Positions 7,357 through 16,809 are shown, counted from the stretch's first letter. The stretch is DNA of 64,000 bases from UBA12087 sp964370815 (GCA_964370815.1 CAYJKQ010000006.1:91898-155897); one strand, 5' to 3'. Notes: generated by a model from the sequence alone, not told the origin. Translations and numbers: made by a program.

Positions 7357-7852
7357 GACAATCGGACGCACGGATACGCTCAGACGCAGGGTTATTGTTC
7401 TTTTCTTCCTGGGCTTGGTGATGATGGCGATCATCGCTCTTGGGATCGGCTGGCTGTGCGCGGACTGGGGGGTGATCCACCTCGGGTGGCTGAACCAAGT
7501 CCTCGGTCCTGCGTTGACCGTGGGCGGGCTGACCCTTGTCGCCTGGACGGTGCGAATCCAGTATGTTCTCGGTCAAGGCACGCCCGCACCAAAAGTCGCC
7601 ACGCTAAGGCTGGTGACGCAGGGTCCGTATGCCCATTCGCGCAACCCGATGACGCTGGGCGCGTTTTGTATGTATCTCGGAATCGGTGTGTGGATGGGTT
7701 CAAGCGTGGTTGTCTTTCTGACCTTGATCGTGTTCAGCGCGTTGCTGACGTTTATTTACCTACACGAGACGCGCGAATTGACCGAGAGATTCGGGGAGGA
7801 ATACCTGGCATATAAAAAGCGGACGCCGTTTTTGTGGCCGCGTTTTCGATGA
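7349..7852 (+). CDS. ICMT/PEMT-type membrane methyltransferase
   Basis: 167 residues overlapping the DUF1858 gene. Four to five hydrophobic helices end in the family signature: a GPYAHSRNPMTLG motif (about residues 91-103) that binds S-adenosylmethionine and a C-terminal EEYLAYKKRTPFLWPR. Isoprenylcysteine carboxyl methyltransferase-like proteins methylate lipids or small membrane substrates; the bacterial substrates are mostly unknown. Two further members lie at 27577-28173 and 62664-63239. Confidence 0.8.
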   Translation: MNETIGRTDTLRRRVIVLFFLGLVMMAIIALGIGWLCADWGVIHLGWLNQVLGPALTVGGLTLVAWTVRIQYVLGQGTPAPKVATLRLVTQGPYAHSRNPMTLGAFCMYLGIGVWMGSSVVVFLTLIVFSALLTFIYLHETRELTERFGEEYLAYKKRTPFLWPRFR

Positions 7853-7876
7853 TTTTAGAAACAAGGAGAAAATCTC

Positions 7877-8923
7877 ATGAACAAGAAAACACTTTTGACT
7901 CTATCCGTGATCTTTGTGGTGATCGTACTGGGTGTTGTAATAACCCGACAAATAGCGGCGAAAAAATCGGCGGTGGAAACGCCTGCAGCTGAAACCGTTA
8001 TCGTTCAGCGCGGCGATCTATCCATGACAATAGACGCCTCCGGCAGTATTGTGCCGCACACCGAAATCGGGCTGGCATTTTCAACCAGCGGACGAGTGGT
8101 GGAATTGCTTGTAGCCGAAGGCGAACAGGTACAGATGGGGCAGGCTCTCTTGCGATTAGACACACAGGATTTGGAGTGGCAGGTGGAGCAGGCGCGCCTG
8201 GCAGTCTCCATCGCAGAGTACGATCTTTCCGATGTGCGGGATGTTTATTTGGAAGAGGATGTACCGGTGAAAAAAGCTAAAGCCAGATTGGAACAGACGC
8301 AGGTTTCCCTGCAACAATCGGAATGGCGGCTGGAACAGGCCACGCTGACGTCTCCCTTCATTGGCGTTGTCACAACTTTGTTGATTGAGCCGGGTGAAAT
8401 AGCAAATGGCGGTCAAACCATCCTCATCCTAAGCGATCTTGCGAACTTGGATGTCAAGGTCAACCTGGACGAAACCGATGTAGTGAAAATTGCTCTGGGG
8501 ATGCAGGTGGTTGTCACTGTGGATGCATTCTCCGGCATGGAAGTGAGTGGCGAGGTGATCGAAATTGCGCAAACCGCCGCTGTCCAGTCCGGTGTGGTGT
8601 TATATCCTGTGACCGTGCGCCTCGATGCGACCGATCTCCCTTTGCGCTCCGGCATGACCGTAAACGTCTCCTTCCCCATCGAACAGCGGACGGATACCCT
8701 GCTGGTTCCCTTCCGCGCCATCGAATCCGAAGGCGGGCAGGCTTACTTAACGCGAGTAACAGCCTCCGGGTCCGAGCGCGTGGCAGTGACGATGGGGCTG
8801 ATCACCGATACCCAGATCGAAATTCTGAGCGGCATCAACGAAGGGGATGTTGTGACGGTCTTTGCCAATCCAGTGCAAGATTCTGAATTAATGAATAGCC
8901 CCATGTTTGGCGGAGGGCAATGA
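7877..8923 (+). CDS. Efflux periplasmic adaptor (HlyD/MacA family)
   Basis: 348 residues with AAGGAG upstream. One N-terminal membrane helix (about residues 5-27), then a beta-barrel/lipoyl half (GRVVELLVAEGEQVQMGQAL), a coiled-coil hairpin (about 95-160), the returning lipoyl half and the C-terminal beta domain with LRSGMTVNVSF. Such adaptors bridge an inner-membrane transporter to the outside. It is followed by one base pair gap to an ATPase and then a permease, the standard MacA-MacB-like three-gene order with a split MacB. Confidence 0.9.
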   Translation: MNKKTLLTLSVIFVVIVLGVVITRQIAAKKSAVETPAAETVIVQRGDLSMTIDASGSIVPHTEIGLAFSTSGRVVELLVAEGEQVQMGQALLRLDTQDLEWQVEQARLAVSIAEYDLSDVRDVYLEEDVPVKKAKARLEQTQVSLQQSEWRLEQATLTSPFIGVVTTLLIEPGEIANGGQTILILSDLANLDVKVNLDETDVVKIALGMQVVVTVDAFSGMEVSGEVIEIAQTAAVQSGVVLYPVTVRLDATDLPLRSGMTVNVSFPIEQRTDTLLVPFRAIESEGGQAYLTRVTASGSERVAVTMGLITDTQIEILSGINEGDVVTVFANPVQDSELMNSPMFGGGQ

Positions 8924-8924
8924 A

Positions 8925-9635
8925 ATGATCACCATCCAAAACCTGACCAAAATATATGGGGCAGGCGAAACAGAAGTGCGCGCACTGGACGGCGTCTCAC
9001 TGGCGATCTCCAGGGGTGAGTGGGTAGCCATTACCGGTCCATCTGGATCGGGGAAATCCACGCTGATGCACATTATCGGCTGCCTGGATTCTCCCACCTC
9101 CGGCGCATACTCGTTGAATGGAGTCGAAGTGAGCTGTATGAATGACACCGAACTCGCCGCTGTCCGCAACCGTGAAATTGGTTTTGTCTTCCAGAGTTTC
9201 AATCTGCTCTCGCGCGTGGACGCTTTGGGGCAGGTAATGTTACCCCTGCAATATCAGCGCGGCGAGAAGCGCTTGCCGCGCGGTGAGCGCGCTAATAGGT
9301 CGCGCGAAATGCTGGGGCTGGTCGGGTTGGGGGATCGCACACATCACCTGCCCACCGAACTTTCTGGAGGGCAGCAGCAGCGCGTGGCAATAGCCCGTGC
9401 CCTGGCGCAACAACCTTCAATTTTGCTGGCCGACGAACCGACCGGCAACCTGGATTCCAAGTCTGGCGCAGAGGTGATGGAGATCTTTCACCGCCTGCAC
9501 CGCGAACAGGGTTTGACCGTTGTGATGGTGACACATGATCCAAAGGTCGCAGCCCAGGCAGAACGCGTCATCCACTTCCAGGACGGGTTGATCGCAGATC
9601 CGCAAACAGACGATATACAGCAAGGAGACGCATAA
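8925..9635 (+). CDS. ABC transporter ATPase (LolD/MacB type)
   Basis: 236 residues from ATG 8925, with CGGAGGG upstream; an earlier in-frame start overlaps the adaptor gene. Walker A GPSGSGKST (about residues 38-46), signature LSGGQQQRVAIARAL (about 146-160), Walker B ILLADEPTGNLD (about 166-177) and the H-loop VTHD are all intact. It powers the FtsX-fold permease encoded immediately downstream (stop and start codons overlap by one base). Confidence 0.93.
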   Translation: MITIQNLTKIYGAGETEVRALDGVSLAISRGEWVAITGPSGSGKSTLMHIIGCLDSPTSGAYSLNGVEVSCMNDTELAAVRNREIGFVFQSFNLLSRVDALGQVMLPLQYQRGEKRLPRGERANRSREMLGLVGLGDRTHHLPTELSGGQQQRVAIARALAQQPSILLADEPTGNLDSKSGAEVMEIFHRLHREQGLTVVMVTHDPKVAAQAERVIHFQDGLIADPQTDDIQQGDA

Positions 9636-10894
9636 TGGACTGGCTTGAAAGTTTGATCACAGCCTGGCATGGTTTGAATGCCAACAAGGTACGCTCCGGG
9701 TTGACCATGCTGGGTGTCATCATCGGCGTGGCGTCTGTCATTGCCCTGCTTTCCATAGGACAGGGTGTCCAAGAAAGCATCACCGGCTCGATCACCGGCG
9801 CAGGGTCGAACCTGCTCTTTATTGCGCCCGGCTCCTTCCAAATGGGTGGGGTGGAAACCCCCAGCGGAAGCACCGCCAACCTGACCTACGCCGACGCGCA
9901 AGCCATCGCCGACCCGCGTAATGTGCCGGACGCCTTTCTCGTCGCACCTGAGTTTTCTGTCAATACCCAGGTAATCTTTGGCTCTGCCAATATCAATACC
10001 AAAGTCACCGGTGTGACTCCCGAATACCTCCCAGCGTTCGGCATGGAAATTGACCGCGGCCGCTTCATCACCGAAGCCGACGTGAGCGGACGCGGCGTGG
10101 TGGCTGTGCTGGGAAGCGACGCGGCACGCGACCTGTTCGGCGGATTCGACCCCATCGGACAGAAAATCAAAGTCTCAATCCCAGGCGCGGGAAGCGGGCG
10201 AGTCTCGCTGACCGTGGTGGGGGTCCTGTCCCCCCAGGGTGGTTCACGTTTTAGCGACCCTGACAATGCCATCCTTGTGCCCATCACCACCGCACAGACG
10301 AAAATCTTTGACGGGCGTAACGCGCAGGGCGAAGCCATTGTCACCTCGGTCAATGTGGTGGTCACTAATGAAGAGCGCGTTGATGACATTACCGACCAAA
10401 TTAACACCCTGCTCCTGCGGCGACATGGCTTCAAACCAGGCGAAGAAGGCGACTTCAGCGTGGTCAGCCAGGCAGATTTGCTCGCCACCCTCACACAGGT
10501 TACCAATATTCTGGTTGTCTTTTTAGGCGCGATTGCCGCCATCAGTCTGCTGGTTGGCGGGATAGGAATCATGAACATCATGTTGGTTTCGGTGACGGAA
10601 CGCACGCGCGAGATCGGCCTTCGGAAAGCCATGGGTGCTCGCAAAGTGGATATACTGACACAATTCCTGCTGGAGGCGATCATCTTAAGTCTGGCAGGTG
10701 GCGCCATCGGAATTGCGCTGGGCGTGGGCATTGCCCTGCTGGTGGATAAATCAGGCGTTACCAACGCCATCGTCTCATCCCAGTCGGTTATACTGGCGGT
10801 GAGTTTCTCAGTGGCGGTTGGTTTGTTCTTCGGTATTTACCCTGCCAATCATGCCGCGAGCTTGAGACCGATCGAGGCATTGCGGTATGAATAA
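9635..10894 (+). CDS. ABC transporter permease, MacB/FtsX type
   Basis: 419 residues. One N-terminal helix (about 20-42) beginning with the typical NKVRSGLTMLGVIIGVASV, a large extracytoplasmic MacB-PCD domain (about 50-270), then three helices containing GGIGIMNIMLVSVTERTREI, the hallmark coupling segment of this class. With the adaptor and ATPase it forms a mechanotransmission-type exporter of peptides, lipids or drugs; the substrate is not evident. The stretch after it (10895-11022) contains no gene. Confidence 0.93.
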   Translation: MDWLESLITAWHGLNANKVRSGLTMLGVIIGVASVIALLSIGQGVQESITGSITGAGSNLLFIAPGSFQMGGVETPSGSTANLTYADAQAIADPRNVPDAFLVAPEFSVNTQVIFGSANINTKVTGVTPEYLPAFGMEIDRGRFITEADVSGRGVVAVLGSDAARDLFGGFDPIGQKIKVSIPGAGSGRVSLTVVGVLSPQGGSRFSDPDNAILVPITTAQTKIFDGRNAQGEAIVTSVNVVVTNEERVDDITDQINTLLLRRHGFKPGEEGDFSVVSQADLLATLTQVTNILVVFLGAIAAISLLVGGIGIMNIMLVSVTERTREIGLRKAMGARKVDILTQFLLEAIILSLAGGAIGIALGVGIALLVDKSGVTNAIVSSQSVILAVSFSVAVGLFFGIYPANHAASLRPIEALRYE

Positions 10895-11022
10895 ATTAAG
10901 ATCTAACATGTGTCAGCCGTGCCTTGATCAACCGTAGACTATACACGCACAAAGGTTACAATTATTCAACCTCTCGTGGAAACATGTCGGGTCTCAACTC
11001 TAATTTTACAAGGATTCAAACT

Positions 11023-11250
11023 ATGAACAAATTTCTCAACAAATGGTTTCGCAAGTTTCACCGCTGGCTGGTTCTGCCTTTCATTGCATTGCTATTGACT
11101 GTCATCTTCATGCGCGGCACAGCGCTGGGTGATAGCGCTCAGCGCATCCAGGCAATATTTATGATCATCATGGCGATCAGCGGCACGTATCTATGGCTGT
11201 TACCATACTGGACTAAATGGAAACGGAAGAACGTACAAATTAGATCATGA
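11023..11250 (+). CDS. Small PepSY-TM-like membrane protein
   Basis: 75 residues from ATG 11023, with an AAGGATT site; an upstream in-frame ATG has no ribosome site. Features are RKFHRWLVLPF near the N-terminus and SGTYLWLLPYW near the C-terminus, each in a hydrophobic helix, resembling the first and last helices of PepSY-associated membrane proteins. Its stop overlaps the next start in an ATGA, indicating translational coupling to the deacetylase. Confidence 0.6.
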   Translation: MNKFLNKWFRKFHRWLVLPFIALLLTVIFMRGTALGDSAQRIQAIFMIIMAISGTYLWLLPYWTKWKRKNVQIRS

Positions 11251-11969
11251 CAAGCGCAAATCTGTTGGCTGTATTCGCCCACCCCGACGACGAGACTTTT
11301 CGCGCTGGCGGGACTCTCGCCCTGCTTGCCCTTCGCGGCGTGCGTGTGCAGGTCTTGACCGCCACGCGCGGGCAGGCGGGGTCACGCGGAAATCCGCCGC
11401 TTTGCACTACCGAAGAACTGCCTGCCGTACGCGAAACGGAACTGCGCTGTGCCTGCTCCGCGCTTGGACTGGTCCCGCCGATTGTGCTCAACTACCAGGA
11501 CGGGCAACTTGCCGAAGCCGACCTCGAAGGACTCACCACGCAAATCCTGCAAGTTGTGAAAGAGACTCGCCCGCAGGTGATGTTGACCTTTGGCGCGGAC
11601 GGTCTTTCGGGTCATCCCGACCACATTGCCATTGGACTCGCCTCTGCCGAAGCCTTCCACCGCGTCAATGATGTTTCCGCGCTCTACACGCTGGCTTTAC
11701 CGCACTCACTGGCGGAGAGTCTGGGCATGAAGCAAATCCATGCTGTGCCCGATGAATCCATCACGCTGGCTGTGGATGTTTCAGCGGTTTGGGAGGCTAA
11801 GATGTCCGCCATCAGTTGCCACCGCACGCAGTTGGGCGAATCGCCCATCCTGGAAGCGCCAGAAGCGCGGCAGCGTCTCTTTCTCGGCGTGGAGCATTTC
11901 TGTCTGTTCGCCTCCAGACCCGCGCCCGATGGAAAAATCTTCGATATACTGAACTGGTTGGAGAACTGA
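11247..11969 (+). CDS. PIG-L/LmbE family deacetylase
   Basis: 240 residues. The zinc-binding motif AHPDDE appears near residue 10, and the second metal site HPDHIAIG at about 124-131. The family hydrolyses N-acetyl groups from N-acetylglucosamine-containing or thiol-glycoside substrates such as those in mycothiol or bacillithiol synthesis. No other thiol-pathway gene is nearby, so the substrate is open. It overlaps the small membrane protein gene by four bases and is followed after 22 bases by a hydrolase. Confidence 0.88.
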   Translation: MTSANLLAVFAHPDDETFRAGGTLALLALRGVRVQVLTATRGQAGSRGNPPLCTTEELPAVRETELRCACSALGLVPPIVLNYQDGQLAEADLEGLTTQILQVVKETRPQVMLTFGADGLSGHPDHIAIGLASAEAFHRVNDVSALYTLALPHSLAESLGMKQIHAVPDESITLAVDVSAVWEAKMSAISCHRTQLGESPILEAPEARQRLFLGVEHFCLFASRPAPDGKIFDILNWLEN

Positions 11970-11991
11970 CATTTCCTCACTGGAGTCACCC

Positions 11992-12807
11992 ATGAAATTC
12001 TTTTTAGACTCTCTGATTGATCGCATGTACGAGTACAAAATCGAGCCGCATCGCGTCACCCCTGAAAAATATGGGTTGCCTTTCGATGAAGTGAAAATTC
12101 CTGCCACGGATGGAGCGCATTTATACGGCTGGTGGGTTCCGTCCACGCCCGCCGCGCCCACTTTGATTTTGTTGCACGGCTGGGGACGTAACCTGGCACG
12201 CACCCTACCTTACATCCAGGCATTGTCACCGTTGGGATATAACCTGCTGGCTTTCGACGCCCGCAATCATGGCAGCAGTTCTCCCGTCGAATATCCCACC
12301 GTCGGCACGTTTTCGCAGGACGTTTTATCAGCTGTGGAATATCTGAAAAGCAATCAGCGCGGCATGAACGGAATCGGCGTCGTCGGTCTTTCTGTCGGCG
12401 GGGGAGCTGCCATCAACGCCGCGGGCTGGGATGAACGCATCCGCTGCGTCGTCACGGTGGGCGCGATCTCGCATCCAGTGGCGGTGATGAAGTATGAGTT
12501 CCGCAAGCGGCACGTGCCAGCCTTTGTTGCGTCGTTCCTGCTGGCATATATGCGTCGCCGCTATGGACTGGATTTCGACGCCATTGCCCCGCTCAATAAC
12601 CTCTCAAAATCGAAGGCGGATTTCCTCATCGTTCACGGTGAGTGTGATGAAACCGTCCCTTTGGAGCAGGCTCGGGCGCTGCACGCATCTGGTAGTCCCG
12701 ATAAGACATGCCTGTGGATCGTCCCCGACAAAGGTCACAGCGACTGCAACACCCATCCACAATTCTGGGAGAAGGTCGGCTCGTTTTTGCAGGAAAACTT
12801 GAAGTAG
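11992..12807 (+). CDS. Alpha/beta hydrolase
   Basis: 271 residues. Oxyanion region LILLHGWGRN (about 57-66), nucleophile elbow GLSVGG with the catalytic serine (about residue 134), acid DETVP in a HGECDETVP loop (about 213-221) and a late histidine in DKGHSDC (about 244-250). The order and spacing suit carboxylesterase/thioesterase-like enzymes of the dienelactone-hydrolase and BAAT-like group. The start at 11992 follows TGGAGTCACCC. It sits in the same run as the deacetylase and methyltransferase. Confidence 0.85.
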   Translation: MKFFLDSLIDRMYEYKIEPHRVTPEKYGLPFDEVKIPATDGAHLYGWWVPSTPAAPTLILLHGWGRNLARTLPYIQALSPLGYNLLAFDARNHGSSSPVEYPTVGTFSQDVLSAVEYLKSNQRGMNGIGVVGLSVGGGAAINAAGWDERIRCVVTVGAISHPVAVMKYEFRKRHVPAFVASFLLAYMRRRYGLDFDAIAPLNNLSKSKADFLIVHGECDETVPLEQARALHASGSPDKTCLWIVPDKGHSDCNTHPQFWEKVGSFLQENLK

Positions 12808-12833
12808 GATAATAAACAGATGAAAAAAAAACC

Positions 12834-13451
12834 ATGCCCAGCTTTGACCATTTCGATTTTCTCGCTCCCATCTACGAAAAATTCATCCCGCCCAAAGACC
12901 CGCAGGATATGTGGAAATTCGCCGACCTGCCAGCCTCTGGCGCATTGCAAGACGCGGGCGGCGGCACGGGACGGGTGGCGCAATTTATGAACGGCAAAGC
13001 CGACTCCGTTATCGTGGCAGACATGTCTTATAAGATGTTGTCCGAAGCCCGCCAAAAGGACGGCTTGCGCCCCGTTTGCTCACCCGCTGAAAAATTGCCC
13101 TTCGCCGATGGAACCTTCGCCCGCATTATCATGGTGGACGCGCTTCACCATGTCATTGACCAGCGCGGCACGCTGGACGAACTCTGGCGCACGCTCCAAC
13201 CCGGTGGTCGGCTTGTCATCGAAGAACCTGACCTGCGCCTCTTCGGTGTGAAACTGCTTGCCCTCGCTGAAAAACTCGCCCTCATGCGCAGCCATTTTCT
13301 CTCCCCGCCGCGCATTGCCGAACTTCTGAGTTACCCCAATGCCCGCGTGCGCATCGAAACGAGCAGTTTCAACGCCTGGGTGATTGCGGAAAAAGCCCTC
13401 ACCACCAGCCCTCTTCCATTGGGAGAGGGAGAAAAAGAGAGACACTCATGA
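12834..13451 (+). CDS. Class I SAM-dependent methyltransferase
   Basis: 205 residues. Motif I DAGGGTGRVAQF (about 40-51), acidic loop VADMSYKML, motif II-like DALHHVIDQ and a C-terminal EEPDLRLFGVK segment resemble UbiE/Methyltransf_11 enzymes. The start is uncertain: ATG 12834 has no ribosome site, while an out-of-frame ATG at 12820 follows AGGAT and reads into a run of nine A residues. Slippage on that run, or an error in it, would fuse three or four lysines to this frame. The stop overlaps the next start by four bases. Confidence 0.85.
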   Translation: MPSFDHFDFLAPIYEKFIPPKDPQDMWKFADLPASGALQDAGGGTGRVAQFMNGKADSVIVADMSYKMLSEARQKDGLRPVCSPAEKLPFADGTFARIIMVDALHHVIDQRGTLDELWRTLQPGGRLVIEEPDLRLFGVKLLALAEKLALMRSHFLSPPRIAELLSYPNARVRIETSSFNAWVIAEKALTTSPLPLGEGEKERHS

Positions 13452-14440
13452 CTCATGCCATCGAAGTAGAAAACCTGACCAAATACTATGACAAATTCCT
13501 GGCGGTAGACCACATCAATTTCACCGTCGAACAGGGCGAGATCTTCGGATTTCTCGGACCGAACGGCGCTGGAAAGACCACCACCCAGCGAATGTTGACC
13601 ACACTTCTCGCACCGACAGAAGGTAAGATAATAGTTAATGGATACGACCTGTCATTTGACTCTTATTCCGCTAAACGGTGGATTGGCCTAGTTCCCGAAG
13701 AATCCAACGTCTATACCGAACTATCCGCCTGGGATAATCTGATGTTCACTGCCAGTTTGTACCGTGTGCCAAAACAAGAAAGAGAAAAACGTGCCCAGGA
13801 ATTGCTCGAGATTTTTGGTTTGTGGGAAAAAAGGGATATAAAAACTGAAAATTATTCAAAAGGTATGCGTCGACGCTTAAGTATCGCCATGGGCATCATC
13901 CATAAACCTGCGTTGCTCTTTCTTGATGAACCCACGCCTGGGTTGGATGCGCAGAGCATCCGCGCCATCTGGGAATTGATTCGAAACATGAATGCCGATG
14001 GCACGACAGTCTTCATCACCACCCACCAGATTGAGGAAGCCAACCAGTTATGCCAGCGTGTCGGGATCATCTCTCACGGAAAAATTGCTGCCATTGATAC
14101 ACCCGAACGCCTCAAAGCTAACTTCCAGCGTGCGCAATCGGTGGAAGTGGCTTTTGACCCTTATAACCAATCTCAAATAACGCTTGCTGATCTACAAGGT
14201 GTGAATAACCTGATAAAGATCGCAGACAAATGGCGTTTGTACACCGAAGATCCATCGGCTTTGTTGCCGCGAATAACTCAATATGCCGAATCTCACCAAC
14301 TTCGCATCGTCAGCCTGAACACATTAGGTCCCAGCCTTGAGGATGTTTTTCTCGAGATCACGGGTGGTCAGGTCGGTAATGGTGACAATGAAACACAAGA
14401 AAAAAAACCCGCCAAACTCGGGATGAGAGGTCGCAAATGA
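13448..14440 (+). CDS. ABC-2 type transporter ATPase (NodI/CcmA-like)
   Basis: 330 residues with Walker A GPNGAGKTT (about residues 37-45), the signature YSKGMRRRLSIAMGI (about 136-150), Walker B LLFLDEPTPGLD and the H-loop TTHQ. The C-terminal 90 residues form the accessory domain common in drug and polysaccharide exporters of this class. It overlaps both neighbours by four bases and forms a two-gene exporter with the permease at 14437. Confidence 0.92.
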   Translation: MTHAIEVENLTKYYDKFLAVDHINFTVEQGEIFGFLGPNGAGKTTTQRMLTTLLAPTEGKIIVNGYDLSFDSYSAKRWIGLVPEESNVYTELSAWDNLMFTASLYRVPKQEREKRAQELLEIFGLWEKRDIKTENYSKGMRRRLSIAMGIIHKPALLFLDEPTPGLDAQSIRAIWELIRNMNADGTTVFITTHQIEEANQLCQRVGIISHGKIAAIDTPERLKANFQRAQSVEVAFDPYNQSQITLADLQGVNNLIKIADKWRLYTEDPSALLPRITQYAESHQLRIVSLNTLGPSLEDVFLEITGGQVGNGDNETQEKKPAKLGMRGRK

Positions 14441-15192
14441 ACATCGAACGAATCAAAGACGAACTGGCGCAAGCCTGGACAGTGGCGATTAAAGATGTAC
14501 GCGTGTATTACATGCGCCCTGGGATGATCATGTTCGGTTTCCTCATGCCCTTCTTCATGTTCTTCTCGTTTTCGGTGCGGCGGGATATAGGCTCGGAGGA
14601 GGGCGTGGCGCGGCTGCTGGCGATGGCAGTCTTCTTCACCGCGGGAGCGGCGGGACCCTTCATCATTCCCACCGAGCGGAAAATCGGCACGTATGACCGC
14701 CTGCTGGCGGCGCCGATGTCGCTGCTCACCCTGCTGCTCGGCAAGACCGCAGTCGGGGCTTTCTTTGCGGTTGCGGTGTCAGGCGTGTCGCTGCTGGCGG
14801 GATTGCTGTTCTTCGGAGCGGACGTTTCCCAGCCTGGCTTTTTGGTGGCGGGGATTTTGCTGGCGGCATTCTCCTTCTCGACCTTGGGGCTGGCTTTCGG
14901 CTCCATGCCCACCACCAACCCTGGCGATGTGCAAATGCCCAGCACGCTCCTGCGTTGGGGATTGCTCTTCGTCAGCGGCGTCTTTGTTCCATTGAGCGAG
15001 ATGGCGCCCGTTGCGCGCGCGATTGCCTACCTCTCCCCGCTGACCTACGCCCAGGACGTGATGAATCATGCCGTGTTGGGGAACGGGCTTCTCAATCCCT
15101 GGCTGGGCCTGGTTGTGCTGTTTTTGAGCAGCATGTTATTCCTGTTGCCGTCAATTATGCTGCATCAGCGAGCACGAGTATTGTGGAGGTAA
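14437..15192 (+). CDS. ABC-2 type transporter permease
   Basis: 251 residues with six hydrophobic helices. The stretch ERKIGTYDRLLAAPMS after the second helix and FVPLSEMAPVARAIAYLSPL before the last helix are characteristic of ABC-2 permeases. It pairs with the ATPase at 13448 (ATGA overlap). The substrate is unknown. Confidence 0.92.
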   Translation: MNIERIKDELAQAWTVAIKDVRVYYMRPGMIMFGFLMPFFMFFSFSVRRDIGSEEGVARLLAMAVFFTAGAAGPFIIPTERKIGTYDRLLAAPMSLLTLLLGKTAVGAFFAVAVSGVSLLAGLLFFGADVSQPGFLVAGILLAAFSFSTLGLAFGSMPTTNPGDVQMPSTLLRWGLLFVSGVFVPLSEMAPVARAIAYLSPLTYAQDVMNHAVLGNGLLNPWLGLVVLFLSSMLFLLPSIMLHQRARVLWR

Positions 15193-15839
15193 TATCTGAT
15201 TGAATGCCAGAGTTGGATAGGAGCAGCCTGAAATTATGTTTCAAAGGAGAATGTGATTCGTACGATATTCTGTTTTGACAGGTTGCTTGAATAATGGAAT
15301 AAACAAAATACTGATAATGTTCAGCCTTGTCAGCACTTCATAGATGTAGTCATTTGTGATGGGAGGAAGCTGATGAAGCCACCCTTACATATACGCTGAT
15401 TTGGAAGATTCTCTTGTTGAAAATCACGTGCGGGCAACCCTTTTAAGACGAGTTTACATAACTTCAGTCAGGCAAGGTTTGCGCGGTTTTTATTCTTAAA
15501 TGCTTATATTTTTATCAGTTTACTGTTAATCGCAGGAATGAATAGTAAGACAAGACTGATTAAAGCCATGATGATTCCTATGACAAATTCCTTTGTTCCT
15601 GTGTGCGTCACGAATAGGATCAGATTTCCCATAAGAATAATGCCCAACCCTACATGTCACAATTTTCGCAATTATTGCATTGGGTGCAGTCAACCCTGAG
15701 GCGTACGGGTGAAAGTTAATATTTAATAACTAATGTGGCACCAAGGGGACAAGAACACTTGCGCCAAAATCGCTTCACGAAGATTTTGTAATTTTCAAAT
15801 CAATCTTTCTGTATTCTTGCAGACCATTAAAATTGTTGT
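15193..15839. other. Gene-poor interval with a membrane-protein remnant
   Basis: No intact gene is seen over about 650 bases. On the minus strand, a frame ending at 15504 encodes an open hydrophobic stretch (from about 15650, first ATG 15632) containing GLGIILMGNLILF and LLFIPAINSKL, two helices of a membrane protein whose upstream part is lost behind a stop codon. The remainder is AT-rich with no clear promoter or terminator. Confidence 0.4.
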
Positions 15840-16652
15840 TTATGAACTTTTTTTTGTGCCATTAATCCACAGTTCCAAAGTGCGTTGGCTCTTTGGTAAA
15901 ACAAAATAGATCTTGAGGATCAGAGATAGGATTGGGGCGAGGAAGAACATTGAGAATTTTGAAGATTGAAGAGAGGTTACTATACCCAAAGGAATTCCTG
16001 CAACCAGTGTCAACAAAGCAGCGCTCAAGCCCAATGGCAAGGACCATTTATTTCGATTCAGCAAAGCTATAACAAAACTTCCCCACAAGATAGCGCCTAT
16101 CCAGTTTAGGCGTTGTCCAACGATGAAAATTACATCACCACCTGATAACATTTGATCTGTCGCAGCGACGCCATTCATAAAGGCCATCACATAGGCCATG
16201 CCTGCCACCGTGCTGATTAGAATGATTTTTGTGTCAATCTTGCGAACATAAGCCAGCAATAAGAAAAAGGCAATGATGTTGGGGATAAAAACAAAAATAT
16301 AGATCAGAGAGATGCCCCGACTTAAAGCAGGAATGAGCATGAAGAAGCTGAGCAAGCTGAGCACATTTGCGAGGAGAGCTGTACTCCATGCCCATTTTTC
16401 TTTGTGGAAAAACCCGAAAGCGGCTACTGCCCAGAGTACACCACCAATGATACCAATATCATTTACAACCGGCATGACAAATTTTGAAATACTCACCCCA
16501 CCAGCTATACTCTCCCCCCCGGCTCTGCCTGCTGCCACTTCAGAAGCCATGATCGGCTCGTAGACTTGTAGAAAACTGACATAGATCAGGAAAATACCTA
16601 GCAGCGCACCAATCAGTGAGATCGTTGCCCCAACTTTCGTTTTTTCTTTCAT
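15840..16652 (-). CDS. Polytopic membrane protein of unknown function
   Basis: 270 residues with about eight hydrophobic helices and a short cytoplasmic C-terminus. The first extracytoplasmic loop (about residues 30-55) is Gly/Ala-rich. The ribosome site GGAACC-like is weak, and the start lies in MKEKTKVGATIS. I do not recognise the family. A Crp/Fnr-type palindrome (16733-16744) is about 80 bases upstream, so it may belong to the regulon of the regulator at 6066. Confidence 0.65.
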   Translation of the reverse strand: MKEKTKVGATISLIGALLGIFLIYVSFLQVYEPIMASEVAAGRAGGESIAGGVSISKFVMPVVNDIGIIGGVLWAVAAFGFFHKEKWAWSTALLANVLSLLSFFMLIPALSRGISLIYIFVFIPNIIAFFLLLAYVRKIDTKIILISTVAGMAYVMAFMNGVAATDQMLSGGDVIFIVGQRLNWIGAILWGSFVIALLNRNKWSLPLGLSAALLTLVAGIPLGIVTSLQSSKFSMFFLAPILSLILKIYFVLPKSQRTLELWINGTKKSS

Positions 16653-16732
16653 TTTTTCCGGTTCCTTTTTAATGTTAATCGAAAAAAGATCAAATTATTT
16701 ATCAGCATACACCTTGAGTAATAAATTCTCTA

Positions 16733-16744
16733 CGACTTTAGTCG
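16733..16744. promoter_or_regulatory. Crp/Fnr-type operator (site 3)
   Basis: CGACTTTAGTCG, core GAC-TTTA-GTC, matches sites at 5998 and 6764. It lies about 80 bases before the membrane protein gene read leftward from 16652, at a distance suited to activation of that promoter. Confidence 0.5.
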
Positions 16745-16809
16745 GATTTGGTATTAATAATTTTGAGTGATCTCTTCGATCCCTTGGCAAAGGAACTATC
16801 TTGGCTCAA

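Noticed and set aside
9886..10770. Long open frame on the minus strand across the MacB-type permease gene (294 codons).
   Set aside because: It is the antisense of a well-conserved permease, with no ribosome site or recognisable protein content; high GC keeps stop codons rare.
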